This document shows, piece by piece, positions 17,587 through 27,031 of a stretch of 64,000 nt of DNA; position 1 is the stretch's first letter, and each line of letters opens with the position of its first letter. The stretch covers positions 930,001 to 994,000 of the forward strand of contig NZ_JAFBCR010000001.1 in assembly GCF_016907795.1 (NCBI RefSeq). Direction: 5' to 3'. A program made the position numbers and the translations under genes. This DNA is from Kocuria palustris. GTDB taxonomy: Bacteria; Actinomycetota; Actinomycetes; Actinomycetales; Micrococcaceae. A model generated the notes under the pieces. The model was not told where the DNA came from. It worked only from the letters and a program-made list of their open reading frames with translations, and did not search any database.

Positions 17587-18984
17587 TCAGACCTCGGTGC
17601 GCTCGAGCACCTCGGTGACCAGCGCCGCGATCGGCGAGCGCTCGGAGCGGGTCAGGGTCACGTGCCCGAACAGCGAGTGGCCCTTCAGCGCCTCCACGAC
17701 CGCCGCGATCCCGTCGTGACGGCCCACGCGCAGGTTGTCGCGCTGGGCCACGTCGTGGGTGAGCACGACCTTCGAGTTCTGCCCGATGCGAGACAGCACC
17801 GTCAGCAGCACGTTCTTCTCCAGGGACTGCGCCTCGTCCACGATGACCCAGGCGTCATGCAGGGAGCGGCCGCGGATATGGGTCAGGGGGAGCACCTCGA
17901 GCAGCCCGCGCGCGCTGATCTCGGCCATCGCGTTCTCGGAGACCACCGCGCCCAGGGTGTCGTAGACCGCCTGGCCCCACGGGCTCATCTTCTCCTCCTC
18001 CGAACCGGGCAGATAGCCCAGCTCCTGGCCGCCCACCGCGTGCAGCGGGCGGAACACGATGATCCGGCGGTGCTCCTGTCGCTCCAGGACCGCCTCGAGC
18101 CCGGCGCACAGCGCGAGCGCCGACTTGCCCGTGCCGGCGCGCCCGCCGAGGGAGACGATGCCGACCTGCGGATCCAGCAGCAGGTCGATCGCCATGCGCT
18201 GCTCGGCGGAGCGGCCGCTGAGCCCGAAGACCTCGCGGTCCCCGCGCACCACCCGGGTCCCGCCGTCGGGGCGCAGCCGGGCCAGGGCGCTGCCGCGGTG
18301 CGAGTGCAGGATCAGTCCGGCGCCCGAGGGCAGCCCTTCCGAGCCGGGGACGCGGACGTCCTCGTCGGCGTAGAGGCGGCTCACGAGCTCGTCGTCGACG
18401 TCGAGCTCGACCATGCCCGACCACTCGTGCTCGTCGTCGCCGATCCACTCGGCGCGGTACTCCTCGGCGTCCAGGCCCAGCGCAGAGGCCTTCACGCGCA
18501 TGGGCAGGTCCTTGGAGATCACGCAGACATCGTGGCCCTCATCGGCCAGGTTCCGGGCCACGGCCAGGATGCGCGAGTCGTTGTCGCGCAGCCGGAAGCT
18601 CAGCGGCAGCACGGTCTCGCTGATGTGGTTCAGCTCGATGCGCAGCCGACCGCCGTGATCGCCGAGCGGGATCGGGCGATCCAGCCCACCATGGTCCACG
18701 CGCAGCCGGTCCAGCAGCCGCAGGGCCTTGCGCGCGAAGTACCCGAGCTCAGGGTCGTGGCGCTTGGCCTCCAGCTCCATGACCACGACGACCGGCAGCA
18801 CCACGTCGTGCTCCGCGAAGCGCAGCGCGGCCCGGGGATCCGAGAGCAGGACCGAGGTGTCCACCACGTAGCAGCGCACTCCCGCGCGCGGGGGCTCGGC
18901 GCTCGGCTCAGGCCGCGGCGGCGCCTGCTCCGACGCTCGCACGGGGCCCTGCTGACCAGTGGGGTGGGTGGTGGTGCTCGTCAT
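17587..18984 (-). CDS. PIN-PhoH fusion ATPase
   Basis: 465 residues. An N-terminal PIN nuclease-like domain (about 37-165) begins with the acidic [11 protein letters not shown] motif; the C-terminal PhoH NTPase domain has a Walker [11 protein letters not shown] near residue 275 and a Walker B with [12 protein letters not shown] near 385. PhoH2-type PIN-PhoH proteins act as RNA helicases/RNases in related actinobacteria; that role is transferred by family. An AGGAGG precedes the ATG at 18984. First ~35 residues are Pro/Thr-rich and likely disordered. Confidence 0.92.
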   Translation of the reverse strand: MTSTTTHPTGQQGPVRASEQAPPRPEPSAEPPRAGVRCYVVDTSVLLSDPRAALRFAEHDVVLPVVVVMELEAKRHDPELGYFARKALRLLDRLRVDHGGLDRPIPLGDHGGRLRIELNHISETVLPLSFRLRDNDSRILAVARNLADEGHDVCVISKDLPMRVKASALGLDAEEYRAEWIGDDEHEWSGMVELDVDDELVSRLYADEDVRVPGSEGLPSGAGLILHSHRGSALARLRPDGGTRVVRGDREVFGLSGRSAEQRMAIDLLLDPQVGIVSLGGRAGTGKSALALCAGLEAVLERQEHRRIIVFRPLHAVGGQELGYLPGSEEEKMSPWGQAVYDTLGAVVSENAMAEISARGLLEVLPLTHIRGRSLHDAWVIVDEAQSLEKNVLLTVLSRIGQNSKVVLTHDVAQRDNLRVGRHDGIAAVVEALKGHSLFGHVTLTRSERSPIAALVTEVLERTEV

Positions 18985-19179
18985 CGCCGCATCCTCCTGC
19001 CGTCGGGGCGCCCGGATGGCTCATCCTCCGGCCCGCCTGGCTCCAACGTGGCACAGCGGCGCAGTGCCCGGACTCCGCTGGCATGAACGCAGCATGAATT
19101 GCACGTGTGTGATTCACCGGAGCGGGACATGGTGCTCCCGCGATCGTCGGGCGCGGACCGGCCGCGTCGGCCGCGCTGT

Positions 19180-19941
19180 TCAGCCGCCGAAGCGGCGATG
19201 GCGGTTCGCGTAGTCGCGCAGCGCGCGCAGGAAGTCCACGTAGCGGAAGTCCGGCCACAGGGCCTCGCAGAAGTGGTACTCCGAGTAGGCGGACTGCCAC
19301 ATCAGGAAGCCGGAGAGCCGCTGCTCCCCCGAGGTGCGGATCAACAGGTCCGGATCCGGCTGCCCGCGCGTGTAGAGGTGCTCGGAGATGTCATCGACGC
19401 TCAGGCGCTGGACGAGCTCGGCCACGTCCTCGCCGCGCTCGAGCGCCCCCGCGAAGATCTCCCGCACGGCGTCGACGATCTCCTGGCGCCCGCCGTAGCC
19501 CACCGCGATGTTCAGGTGAGGGCCTTCGTTCCCCACGGTCGCGCGCTCCAGCTCGCGGATGGAGCCGCGGAGGTCGTCGGGGAGCATCTCGAGAGCGCCG
19601 ACCGCCTGGACCTGGCACAGGCTGCGGGTCTGCAGCGAGCTCATCAGCTCGGCGATGATCTCCAGCAGCGGTCCGAGCTCCTCGGCCGGGCGCTTGAGAT
19701 TCTCGGTGGACAGGACGTACAGCGTGACGTGCGGAATCTCCAGATCCCGACACCAGCCCAGGAACTCGATGATCTTCTCGGCCCCGGCACGATGGCCGTC
19801 TGCGGTCGAGCCTCCGGACTGCTCCGCCCAGCGCCGATTGCCGTCCACGAGCACCCCCACGTGCCCGGGCAGCTGCTCGGGCGGCAGCCCTGCCTCGAGC
19901 CGCTGCTCGTACAGGCGGTACAGCGGGCGGGTCTTGGACAC
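19180..19941 (-). CDS. uppS: Isoprenyl transferase (cis-prenyl/undecaprenyl diphosphate synthase type)
   Basis: 253 residues from the GTG at 19941, chosen for GGAGG six bases upstream; a longer frame reaches 20007 without such a site. Makes Z-prenyl diphosphates that become lipid carriers for cell-wall polymers. The catalytic motif DGNRRWA starts at residue 33, with HRAGAEK, YVLSTENLKRP, the RTSGEQRLSGFLMWQ and the YSEYHF blocks all intact. Actinobacteria often have two such enzymes of different chain length, so the chain length is open. It is divergent from the hemolysin-III gene. Confidence 0.92.
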   Translation of the reverse strand: MSKTRPLYRLYEQRLEAGLPPEQLPGHVGVLVDGNRRWAEQSGGSTADGHRAGAEKIIEFLGWCRDLEIPHVTLYVLSTENLKRPAEELGPLLEIIAELMSSLQTRSLCQVQAVGALEMLPDDLRGSIRELERATVGNEGPHLNIAVGYGGRQEIVDAVREIFAGALERGEDVAELVQRLSVDDISEHLYTRGQPDPDLLIRTSGEQRLSGFLMWQSAYSEYHFCEALWPDFRYVDFLRALRDYANRHRRFGG

Positions 19942-20143
19942 GCAGTCCCTCCATCTGGCGGTTCGGCTGCGGGCCTTGCGGCCCGGCACCCCTGTCCGGC
20001 CCCGCACGGTCTCTCATGGACCGGTGACGCCGCTGCCCCAAAGATAGCGCGGGCGCTGCTGGAGCAGCGGCGCATCCACCGCGCCGCCCATCCCGTCCTC
20101 TCTCGGCTGACGATGCACCCAGCTCGATCGCAGGCCGTTGGCA

Positions 20144-20149
20144 TAGCAT
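20144..20149 (+). promoter_or_regulatory. -10 element (TAGCAT) of the hemolysin-III gene
   Basis: TAGCAT about 58 bases before the chosen ATG at 20208. It overlaps an upstream in-frame ATG (20148), arguing against that ATG as the start. Confidence 0.4.
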
Positions 20150-20207
20150 GGACAGGATCCGCATCGCACCGCTGCGCAGATCCTCAGTGACGTCCCCGGG
20201 AGGCTCC

Positions 20208-21005
20208 ATGTCACCGCACACCGCCGAGGCGCCGCAGGGACGCCGTGTGCAGAATCACCGCGACGAGACCCGGGCCACGGGCGGGCGCAGGCGCCGTCGG
20301 CTCGAGCTGCCCACCGTGACCCGCTCCGTGGCCGCGTCCCGTCTGCTCTCACGGCATGGCTTCTCGGAGCGGCATCCCCCGGTCGAGCGCAAGCCGCTGA
20401 TGCGCGGCTGGATCCATGCAGCGTTCACCCCGGTCGTGTTCGTGCTGGGCCTGATCGCGGTGCTGCTGGCGCCGAGCCTGGAGCTGCGGTTCGCCTGCGC
20501 GATCTTCGGCGTGACCGGGCTGCTGCTGTTCGGGGTCTCCGGCATCTACCACCGCAGCTACTGGTCCCCCCGGGTCACGGGCTTCCTGCGCCGGTTCGAC
20601 CACTGCAACATCGCCCTGCTGATCGCGGGGACCTACACGCCGCTGGCGATCGCCCTGCTCGAGGATCCGCGGGCGCTGCTGATCATCATCTGGTCCTGCG
20701 CCGCGGGCCTGATCGCCTTCCGCCTGGTGTGGATGGGCGCCCCGCGCTGGCTCTACACGCCGCTGTACATCGTCATGGGCTGCATCGCGGTGGCCTACCT
20801 CCCGGTGTTCTGGCCCGTGAGCTCAGCGGCCACCGTGCTGCTGTCCGTGGGTGGGATCGCCTACATCGCCGGCGCGGTGGTCTACGCGCTGAAGCGCCCG
20901 GCGATCGCGCCGCTGCACTTCGGCTTCCACGAGGTCTTCCACTCGTGCACCGTGATCGGCTTCGTGTGCCACTGGAGCGCGATCGTCGTCGCGATGTCCG
21001 CCTGA
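20208..21005 (+). CDS. Hemolysin III / PAQR-family membrane protein
   Basis: 265 residues from ATG 20208, preceded by GGGAGG; the upstream ATG at 20148 overlaps a promoter hexamer. Seven hydrophobic segments. The metal-site residues of the PAQR superfamily are visible: SGIYHRSYW followed by RFDHCNIALLIAGTYTP (His and Asp), and the C-terminal FHEVFHSCTVIGFVCHW with the paired His. Members have been linked to membrane homeostasis and hydrolase activity; the hemolysin name is historical. The N-terminal ~60 residues are basic and Arg-rich. Confidence 0.9.
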   Translation: MSPHTAEAPQGRRVQNHRDETRATGGRRRRRLELPTVTRSVAASRLLSRHGFSERHPPVERKPLMRGWIHAAFTPVVFVLGLIAVLLAPSLELRFACAIFGVTGLLLFGVSGIYHRSYWSPRVTGFLRRFDHCNIALLIAGTYTPLAIALLEDPRALLIIIWSCAAGLIAFRLVWMGAPRWLYTPLYIVMGCIAVAYLPVFWPVSSAATVLLSVGGIAYIAGAVVYALKRPAIAPLHFGFHEVFHSCTVIGFVCHWSAIVVAMSA

Positions 21006-21037
21006 GCGGCACTGGCACGACTGCTGCGCGGGCGGCT

Positions 21038-21406
21038 TCAGGGCCGCTCGCCCGGAGCGTCCCTCTCGGCGCGCGCATCGTCCTGCTCGCGGGCACCCGG
21101 AGGTCCGCCGCGGGAGGTGTCCGTGGACGCGGCTGATCCGGCGGGCTCGTCCTCCTGCGCCGCCTCCGGGGACTGGAGCGCAGCCCCCGACTCGGCCTCC
21201 TCGCGGGCGCGCGCGTAATCGGCGCGGTAGCGGAGGCGGCGCTGGCGGCGCACCATGTCGACGATCAGCAGCACGACGACGGCGACCATCACGAAGGTGA
21301 TCAGGAAGCCGAGCAGCCCGGGGCTGACCTGCTCGGCCTCCAGGCCGGGGCGCAGCTCACCCGGGTCGGTGGCATCGTTGTAGTTCTGCAGCGGCAGGCT
21401 GAGCAT
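21038..21406 (-). CDS. Small single-span membrane protein downstream of mca
   Basis: 122 residues from ATG 21406. One membrane helix at about residues 29-47 (LLGFLITFVMVAVVVLLIVD) followed directly by a strongly basic stop-transfer stretch (RRQRRLRYRADYARAREE) and an acidic, Ala/Gly/Pro-rich tail, so the C-terminus is predicted cytoplasmic. It begins 55 bases after the mca stop in the same direction and is likely cotranscribed. Not recognised beyond its topology. Confidence 0.7.
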   Translation of the reverse strand: MLSLPLQNYNDATDPGELRPGLEAEQVSPGLLGFLITFVMVAVVVLLIVDMVRRQRRLRYRADYARAREEAESGAALQSPEAAQEDEPAGSAASTDTSRGGPPGAREQDDARAERDAPGERP

Positions 21407-21461
21407 GGAAGCGGTGATCTCGTCTCTTCGAAGGTTCTGGGGCTCCGCGGGCGCGGGTCCC

Positions 21462-22403
21462 TCAGATCTGCCAGGAGGGGGCGTCCTCGGGGTCCGGGTG
21501 GACCTCGTCCACGATCCCGGTGAACACGCAGGTCTCCGGCAGCTCGGCGTCCACGCGGGTGTCGGCGAGCACGTAGTCCTCCCACGGCCAGGCCGCGGCC
21601 TGGTCCTGTGGGGACATGGCGAAGAACCACGACTCCGGGGCCACCTGGGTCGCATGCGCCCGCAGGGCCTCGTCGCGCACCGGGAAGCAGTCGGCGCAGT
21701 GGATCTTGGTCGTGGTGACGTGCTCGTTCGGCGCGGAGTCGTTGCCCTCCGTGTCCCGGGCCTCGAGCCGACGCGCGATGCGCTCGGCGAACGGGGACTC
21801 CAGGCCCTTGGCGATCAGGGCCGCGTGCAGCGCCTGGAGGCGATCCAGGTCGAAGGCGCGGTCGTAGTAGAGCTTCAGCGGCTGCCAGGCCTCGCCCAGC
21901 TCCGGCAGGTGCTCGGGTTCCCCTGCCTTCTCCCACGCGCGCATGGCGACGTTGTGGGTCTGGATGTGATCCGGGTGCGGATAGCCGCCGTTCTCGTCGT
22001 AGGTGAGGATCACGTGCGGGCGGAACTCGCGGACCAGCTGGATCAGCGGGCCGGCGGCCCGGTCCACCGGCTGCAGCGCGAAGCACGCCGGCGGCAGCGG
22101 CGGCAGCGGATCGCCCTCGGGCAGCCCGGAGTCCGTGTAGCCGAGCCAGCGGTGGCGGATGTCCAGCGCCTTGGCCGCCCGGTCCATCTCCTGGCGGCGG
22201 TAGCCCGCGAGGTCGCGCCGGGCGTGGGGCACGGACTCCATGGCGGAGTTGAGGATCGAGCCGGACTCGCCGCCGGTGCAGGTCACGACCATCACGTCGA
22301 CGCCCAGACGGCGGTAGTGCGCCATCGTGGCGGCGCCCTTCGACGATTCGTCGTCGGGATGGGCGTGGACGGCCAGCAGACGCATGTCGGAGTACGAGGG
22401 CAA
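21462..22403 (-). CDS. mca: Mycothiol S-conjugate amidase Mca
   Basis: 313 residues. A zinc deacetylase of the LmbE/PIG-L fold that cleaves mycothiol conjugates of toxins to mercapturic acids. The signature AVHAHPDDESSKGAA (zinc His, Asp, Asp) is at about residues 11-25, the second zinc His in YPHPDHIQTH and the family loop TCTGGESGSIL are present. The long C-terminal part with HCADCFPVRDEAL separates it from MshB. TTG at 22403 is used because AAAGGA is 10 bases upstream and matches Mca N-termini; the ATG at 22385 is an alternative. Its presence shows that the host makes mycothiol. Confidence 0.92.
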   Translation of the reverse strand: MPSYSDMRLLAVHAHPDDESSKGAATMAHYRRLGVDVMVVTCTGGESGSILNSAMESVPHARRDLAGYRRQEMDRAAKALDIRHRWLGYTDSGLPEGDPLPPLPPACFALQPVDRAAGPLIQLVREFRPHVILTYDENGGYPHPDHIQTHNVAMRAWEKAGEPEHLPELGEAWQPLKLYYDRAFDLDRLQALHAALIAKGLESPFAERIARRLEARDTEGNDSAPNEHVTTTKIHCADCFPVRDEALRAHATQVAPESWFFAMSPQDQAAAWPWEDYVLADTRVDAELPETCVFTGIVDEVHPDPEDAPSWQI

Positions 22404-22569
22404 GGTCCTGAGATCCTTTCCGATGAGGGGCGCTGAGCACGAAGCATCCGTGCTCAGCAGGCGGCGCGCTTCCGGCTCCGGCCGACAGCACGCACACCCC
22501 GCGATCCTACGCGCCTCGGCTGGGCCTTCCCTCGGTGCCCGGACCGACCGGGGCGTCCGAGGCCGGCAC

Positions 22570-22575
22570 TAGACT
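22570..22575 (+). promoter_or_regulatory. -10 element (TAGACT) of the DUF4307 gene, leaderless
   Basis: TAGACT ends 7 bases before ATG 22583. Confidence 0.6.
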
Positions 22576-22582
22576 GGAAGGC

Positions 22583-23014
22583 ATGCCGCACACGAGAGAG
22601 CCCGCAGCCGCGAGCGAGACGTCGGTGCTGCAGCAGCGCTATGACCTCCGTCCCCGCCGCCGGCTGAGCGCTCGTGCTCGCTGGGGTCTGATCGGGGCCG
22701 CGCTGCTGGTGGCCACCCTGTTCGTCGTGTGGATCGTGCAGGGCCGGTCCGCAGCGCCGAGCTCCAAGGACGTGGGCTTCGACCTCATCTCCTCGGCCCA
22801 GGTGACCGCCGACTTCGAGGTCACCCGCGATCCCGATCGGGCGGTGCGCTGCGGCGTCGAGGCGCTGAACGAGGACTGGGCCGTCGTCGGCTACGAGGAG
22901 ATCACGCTGCCCGCGGACTCCCAGGCCGAGCGCACGACCGCCCACCGCCTGGCCATCCGCACCACCAATCCGGCCAACACCGCCCGGGTCGACAGCTGCT
23001 GGAACCTGGGCTGA
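22583..23014 (+). CDS. DUF4307 membrane protein
   Basis: 143 residues from ATG 22583, set by the -10 hexamer 7 bases upstream. One membrane segment (about 37-54, LIGAALLVATLFVVWIVQG) after a basic stretch with RYDLRPRRR, then a beta-rich extracytoplasmic domain with two cysteines (in AVRCGVEALNEDWAVVGY and VDSCWNLG) that may pair. Matches the DUF4307 layout, always small and next to mca and greA in relatives as I recall. Function unknown. Confidence 0.82.
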   Translation: MPHTREPAAASETSVLQQRYDLRPRRRLSARARWGLIGAALLVATLFVVWIVQGRSAAPSSKDVGFDLISSAQVTADFEVTRDPDRAVRCGVEALNEDWAVVGYEEITLPADSQAERTTAHRLAIRTTNPANTARVDSCWNLG

Positions 23015-23086
23015 GCCCCGGCCGCGCGCACTCGGCCTGACACGGGCGCCGTGGATCGGTGTGCCGAAGATCGCACCCCTTTCCGA

Positions 23087-23092
23087 TAAGAT
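23087..23092 (+). promoter_or_regulatory. Probable -10 element (TAAGAT) of greA
   Basis: TAAGAT about 155 bases before the greA start, in the 231-base gap after the DUF4307 gene; gives a long leader. I see no other structure in that leader. Confidence 0.35.
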
Positions 23093-23245
23093 GATCCTCC
23101 TGCCTGTTCCGCCGCGCCCGCATCCCAGCGATGCGCAGCGCAGCCCCCTCAGGCAGCGGCACCGCCCGAGCAGACCGCAGAGGCCCCGCGCCCCGGCGTC
23201 GGGTGCCGTGCCGGCAAGACCACCGCAGACAGAGAGAAGAGCACC

Positions 23246-23752
23246 GTGTCCGAGACCCCCGAGACCGAGGGCGCCTGGCTCACCCAGGAGGCCTACGACC
23301 GCCTCAAGAAGGAGCTCGACCACATCTCCGGGCCGTACCGTCAGGAGATCGTCGACCGCATCGAGGCGGCTCGCGATGAGGGCGACCTCAAGGAGAACGG
23401 CGGCTACCACGCCGCCCGCGAGGAGCAGTCCAAGAACGAGGGCCGCATCCAGCAGCTGACCAATCTCCTGGAGAACGCGACGGTAGGCGAGTTCGCCGAG
23501 GACAACGGCGTCGTCGAAGCCGGCATGATCGTCACGGCGAAGATCGCCGGCAACGAGATGACCTTCCTGCTGGGCTCCCGCGAGGTCGCCGAGGACCTCG
23601 TCGGGGACTCCGACCTGGAGGTCTACTCCCTGCGCTCCCCGCTGGGCGCGGCCATCGCAGGCCACAAGGCCGGCGACAAGGTGAGCTACGAGGCCCCCAA
23701 CGGCAAGTCCATCGAAGTCGAGATCCTCGAGGCCAAGCCCTTCCGCGGCTGA
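23246..23752 (+). CDS. greA: Transcription elongation factor GreA
   Basis: 168 residues. Rescues backtracked RNA polymerase by stimulating cleavage of the nascent RNA. The N-terminal coiled coil carries the acidic tip in ARDEGDLKENGGYHAAREEQ (tip Asp/Glu pair), and the C-terminal FKBP-like domain with YSLRSPLGAAIAGHKAGD follows. GTG start at 23246 with a GAGAGAAGAG purine stretch upstream. Ends at a strong hairpin. Confidence 0.96.
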   Translation: MSETPETEGAWLTQEAYDRLKKELDHISGPYRQEIVDRIEAARDEGDLKENGGYHAAREEQSKNEGRIQQLTNLLENATVGEFAEDNGVVEAGMIVTAKIAGNEMTFLLGSREVAEDLVGDSDLEVYSLRSPLGAAIAGHKAGDKVSYEAPNGKSIEVEILEAKPFRG

Positions 23753-23767
23753 AGCCCCGCACACGGC

Positions 23768-23803
23768 GAAGGCGCCGTCTCCCGTTCGGGAGACGGCGCC
23801 TTC
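23768..23803 (+). terminator. greA terminator
   Basis: Perfect 16-bp stem, arms 23768-23783 and 23788-23803, tetraloop GTTC, then TTCCTC. May also act on ilvA, which converges from the other side. Confidence 0.88.
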
Positions 23804-23847
23804 CTCATGCCGACCCGCAGCGGGTGCGGGCTGCGGGAGCGCTCGGC

Positions 23848-25095
23848 TCAGTGCACGACGACGGGCTCGTAGCCCTCGGCCTCCAGGGCGGCGATCACGG
23901 CGCGCGAATGCTCGTGGCCCTTGGTCTCCATGTCGATCGTGATGGAGACATCGCCCATGGACAGCGAGCCGCCGATGCGGGTGTGGTCCACGCCGGTCAC
24001 ATTGGCGTCCAGGCTCGAGATGATCCCGGAGATGCGGGTCAGCTCGCCGGGGCGGTCCACGAGCATCATCTTCAGGGTCTGATAGCGCCCAGCCGCCGCC
24101 AGACCGCGCTGGATCACCTTGAGCATGAGCATGGGATCGATGTTGCCGCCGGAAAGCACCACAGCCGTGGTGCCGAGGTCTCCGTGGACCTCCTGGAGGC
24201 GTCCGTCGAGCAGCGCGGCCACGCCGACCACACCGGCCGGCTCGACCACGAGCTTGTTGCGCTCGAGCAGGAAGATCAGCGCCTCGGCCAGGCGGTCCTC
24301 CGAGACCGTCACGATGTCGTCGACGAGGTCGCGGATGATCTCGAAGGGCAGCTCTCCGGGCTTGCCCACGGCGATGCCGTCGGCGATGGTCGAGACCCTG
24401 TCCAGGGAGACGATCGCGTCCCCGGCCAGCGAGGGCGGGTAGGCGGCGGCGTTCTCGGCCTGCACGCCGATCAGCCGCACCGGGCGTCCGCCGTTGGCGG
24501 CTCTGGCCTTCAGGGCGACAGCCAGACCCGCAAGGAGCCCACCTCCACCCACACCCGTGAGCACGGTGTCCACTTCCGGGACCTGCTCGAGGATCTCGAG
24601 GCCCAGCGTTCCTTGACCGGCCACGATCTCCGCGTTGTCGAAGGGGTGGATGAAGACCATGCCGGACTCCTCGGCCACCCGCTTGGCCTCGCTCAGCGCC
24701 TCGTCCACGGTCGAGCCGAAGAGCACGACCTCAGCGCCGTGGTCCTGGGTCGCGGCGATCTTGGGAAGGGCCGCCACCCGAGGCATGTAGATCCTGGCCC
24801 GGATCCCGAGCTGGCTGGCGGCCAGCGCCACCCCCTGGGCGTGATTGCCTGCCGAGGCCGCGATGACCCCGCGGGCCTTCTCCTGATCGGACAGCCCGGC
24901 CATCCGCACGTAGGCCCCGCGGGCCTTGAAGGAGCCGGCGCGCTGCAGGTTCTCGGCCTTGAGCCAGACCTCGGAGCCCAGCTCCCGGGACAGCGCCCGG
25001 GAATGCGCCACAGGAGTCCGCTCGATGACGCCGTCGAGCAGCCGCGCGGCGCGCTCGATGTCCTCGAGCTGGACGGGTAGCTCGGACAGCGACAT
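23848..25095 (-). CDS. ilvA: Threonine ammonia-lyase (threonine dehydratase) with ACT domain
   Basis: 415 residues. PLP enzyme converting threonine to 2-oxobutanoate for isoleucine synthesis. The Schiff-base lysine is K57 in QRAGSFKARGA; the phosphate-binding GVGGGGLLAG and the terminal SGGNID loop are present. A C-terminal ACT domain (about 330-415, LMLVDRPGELTRI-type) occupies the position of the regulatory domain in the TdcB/short IlvA class, so allosteric control is likely. AGGAGG lies 5 bases before ATG 25095. Followed by the greA terminator region. Confidence 0.93.
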   Translation of the reverse strand: MSLSELPVQLEDIERAARLLDGVIERTPVAHSRALSRELGSEVWLKAENLQRAGSFKARGAYVRMAGLSDQEKARGVIAASAGNHAQGVALAASQLGIRARIYMPRVAALPKIAATQDHGAEVVLFGSTVDEALSEAKRVAEESGMVFIHPFDNAEIVAGQGTLGLEILEQVPEVDTVLTGVGGGGLLAGLAVALKARAANGGRPVRLIGVQAENAAAYPPSLAGDAIVSLDRVSTIADGIAVGKPGELPFEIIRDLVDDIVTVSEDRLAEALIFLLERNKLVVEPAGVVGVAALLDGRLQEVHGDLGTTAVVLSGGNIDPMLMLKVIQRGLAAAGRYQTLKMMLVDRPGELTRISGIISSLDANVTGVDHTRIGGSLSMGDVSITIDMETKGHEHSRAVIAALEAEGYEPVVVH

Positions 25096-25164
25096 GGGGT
25101 CCTCCTGAACCTGGGTGCTGCGGCACCCGATGGACGTGCTCGACCCCGGTGCGGGCCGCCATCC

Positions 25165-25170
25165 ATCCTA
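25165..25170 (-). promoter_or_regulatory. -10 element (TAGGAT) of ilvA
   Basis: Minus-strand TAGGAT about 70 bases before the ilvA ATG. The leader is short and shows no obvious leader peptide or T-box. Confidence 0.4.
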
Positions 25171-25288
25171 GGACGCGACGATGGGCCGCCCCGACACCGT
25201 CTGCGGTGCCGCTGCGACCCATCGACGAGCTCCCGACGAGGCGCGTCGTCCTCAGCGGAGGCGACTGCGCTGCGACGGCCCCGGCCGA

Positions 25289-26917
25289 TCAGACCCGGTG
25301 GGAGCCTCCGCGGCCGTCCGCCTCGGAATCGAGACCATCCTCGGAGCCGCCCTGATCGGGCGGAGTCGGATCGGCGTCGTCGACGCCCGCGACCACCCGG
25401 TCGCCGGGAGTGGGCTGGCCGACGTCGTCTCCCAGGCCCTGCGGCATGCGCGCCACCTGCGCCTCCTCGAGCTCGCCCGCCTCCTGCGTGGGTCGGGGCT
25501 GCGGGACGTCGGTCTCCTTGGCGGCGCCGTGGTGCTCCTTCTGCCGGGCGTGACGACGGCGCTCGGCCTCGGACACCCGGTCGGCGGCCTCGAGGGCGCG
25601 ATCGCGCTCGCGCTGCGTGACGTCCTTCTCGGCCTCCTTGTTGCGGGACTTGGCCTCCTCATTGCGGCGGGTGCGGCTGAAGCGGCGGAACTGCTGGAGC
25701 ACCTCCTCGCGGGTGAGCTCCTTGGCCTTGGCCTTTCGGCGTATCTCCCACGGATACAGATAGGGCTGCCAGGCGATGTCCGGGTCGTGCTCCCATCCCC
25801 TGCTGGAGAGATAGCGGATCACGGAGTTGACCATGGCCAGCAGCGGCACCGCGAACAGCGCGCCCAGGATGCCCGCGACCACGGATCCCGAGGCCACGGC
25901 CAGGAAGACCGCCAGCGGGTGCAGGGAGACCGCCTGGCCCATGATCAGCGGCTGCAGGACGTTGCCCTCGAGCTGCTGCACGATGATGACGACGGCCAGC
26001 ATGCCCAGGGCTGCCATCGGCCCGTTGGCCACGAGCGCCACGAGCACGCCGATCGCACCGGTGACCACAGCGCCCACGAGCGGGATCCACGAGCCGATGA
26101 ACACCAGGATCGCCAGCGGCACCGCCAGCGGAACGCCCAGGATGAACGCTCCCAGGCCGATGCCCACGGCGTCGATGAACGCCACGAAGCCCTGCACCCG
26201 CACGTACTGCCCCAGCGAGATCCAGGCCTTGCGGCCCGAACCGTTCACCGCGGCCTGAGCCGGCTTGGGGAACAGCTTCACGATGAACAGCCAGATCCGC
26301 TCTCCATCGGAGAGGAAGAAGATCAGGGTGAAGATCATGATGAAGAAGCCGGTCACGAAGTTGCCGGCCGTCGAGCCGAACGACACGGCCCCGGAGAGGA
26401 TCGACCCGGAGTTGTCCTGCAGCCAGCCCATGCCCTGCTCCACCAGGTCGTTGAGCCGGTCCGTGGACACATCGATCGGGAGGTCCTCGATCAGCCCGAT
26501 CAGGGCGTTCACACCGGCCATGGCCGAGTCGCTGAGCTTGCTGAAGCCGGAGATGATCTGCTGCCCCGCAAGGGCCAGCAGGCCGAAGACGACCAGGATC
26601 AGGATCACGATCGAGCTCAGAGAGGCCAGGATGCCCGGGAACCGCAGGCGGCGCAGCGCCTGGGACAGCGGGGCGATCAGACTCGCCACGAGGGCGGCCA
26701 GCAGCACCGGGATCAGCACGGTGGTCACCGACCCGAGCAGGCGCCCCAGCACGTAGATTCCGGCGATGATGACGATGATGCGCCAGGACCAGGCTGCGGC
26801 CACCCGCACGCCTGCCGGAACGCTCTGGCCGTCGCTCACGCCCTTCCTGGGCATCTGGATATCTGGCTCGCGCTCATGATCGGGCGAGGATCCGGTGGTT
26901 GATGTCATGGGCTTCAT
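25289..26917 (-). CDS. AI-2E/PerM-family membrane transporter
   Basis: 542 residues; GGAGG upstream is 7 bases from the ATG at 26917 and 4 from the adjacent ATG at 26920, so the start may be one codon longer. About eight hydrophobic segments in the PerM arrangement: two N-terminal helices, a soluble loop (SDSAMAGVNALIGLIEDLP), then a transport core with LFALPG-type segments (FIGSWIPLVGAVVTG and GNVLQPLIMGQAVSLHPL). The last ~170 residues are highly charged (KAKELTREEVLQQFRRF..., Arg/Glu-rich), cytoplasmic. Members export signals or cations; substrate unknown here. Confidence 0.85.
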   Translation of the reverse strand: MKPMTSTTGSSPDHEREPDIQMPRKGVSDGQSVPAGVRVAAAWSWRIIVIIAGIYVLGRLLGSVTTVLIPVLLAALVASLIAPLSQALRRLRFPGILASLSSIVILILVVFGLLALAGQQIISGFSKLSDSAMAGVNALIGLIEDLPIDVSTDRLNDLVEQGMGWLQDNSGSILSGAVSFGSTAGNFVTGFFIMIFTLIFFLSDGERIWLFIVKLFPKPAQAAVNGSGRKAWISLGQYVRVQGFVAFIDAVGIGLGAFILGVPLAVPLAILVFIGSWIPLVGAVVTGAIGVLVALVANGPMAALGMLAVVIIVQQLEGNVLQPLIMGQAVSLHPLAVFLAVASGSVVAGILGALFAVPLLAMVNSVIRYLSSRGWEHDPDIAWQPYLYPWEIRRKAKAKELTREEVLQQFRRFSRTRRNEEAKSRNKEAEKDVTQRERDRALEAADRVSEAERRRHARQKEHHGAAKETDVPQPRPTQEAGELEEAQVARMPQGLGDDVGQPTPGDRVVAGVDDADPTPPDQGGSEDGLDSEADGRGGSHRV

Positions 26918-27019
26918 CATGGCACCTCCGGGGGACAGCACCGAGGCAGGACAGGCAGTGGCCTTCACCTCGTCATCCCCGATTCTCCGACGCACAGGGG
27001 CGCAATGTCCCGAAGGTGG

Positions 27020-27025
27020 GATGAT
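27020..27025 (+). promoter_or_regulatory. -10 element (GATGAT) of the nitroreductase gene, leaderless
   Basis: Weak -10 match 6 bases before ATG 27032; consistent with the other leaderless genes. Confidence 0.35.
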
Positions 27026-27031
27026 GGCTCC

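Noticed and set aside
25096-25288. T-box or attenuator in the ilvA leader
   Set aside because: The leader is too short after the likely TAGGAT promoter and no leader peptide or specifier stem was visible.
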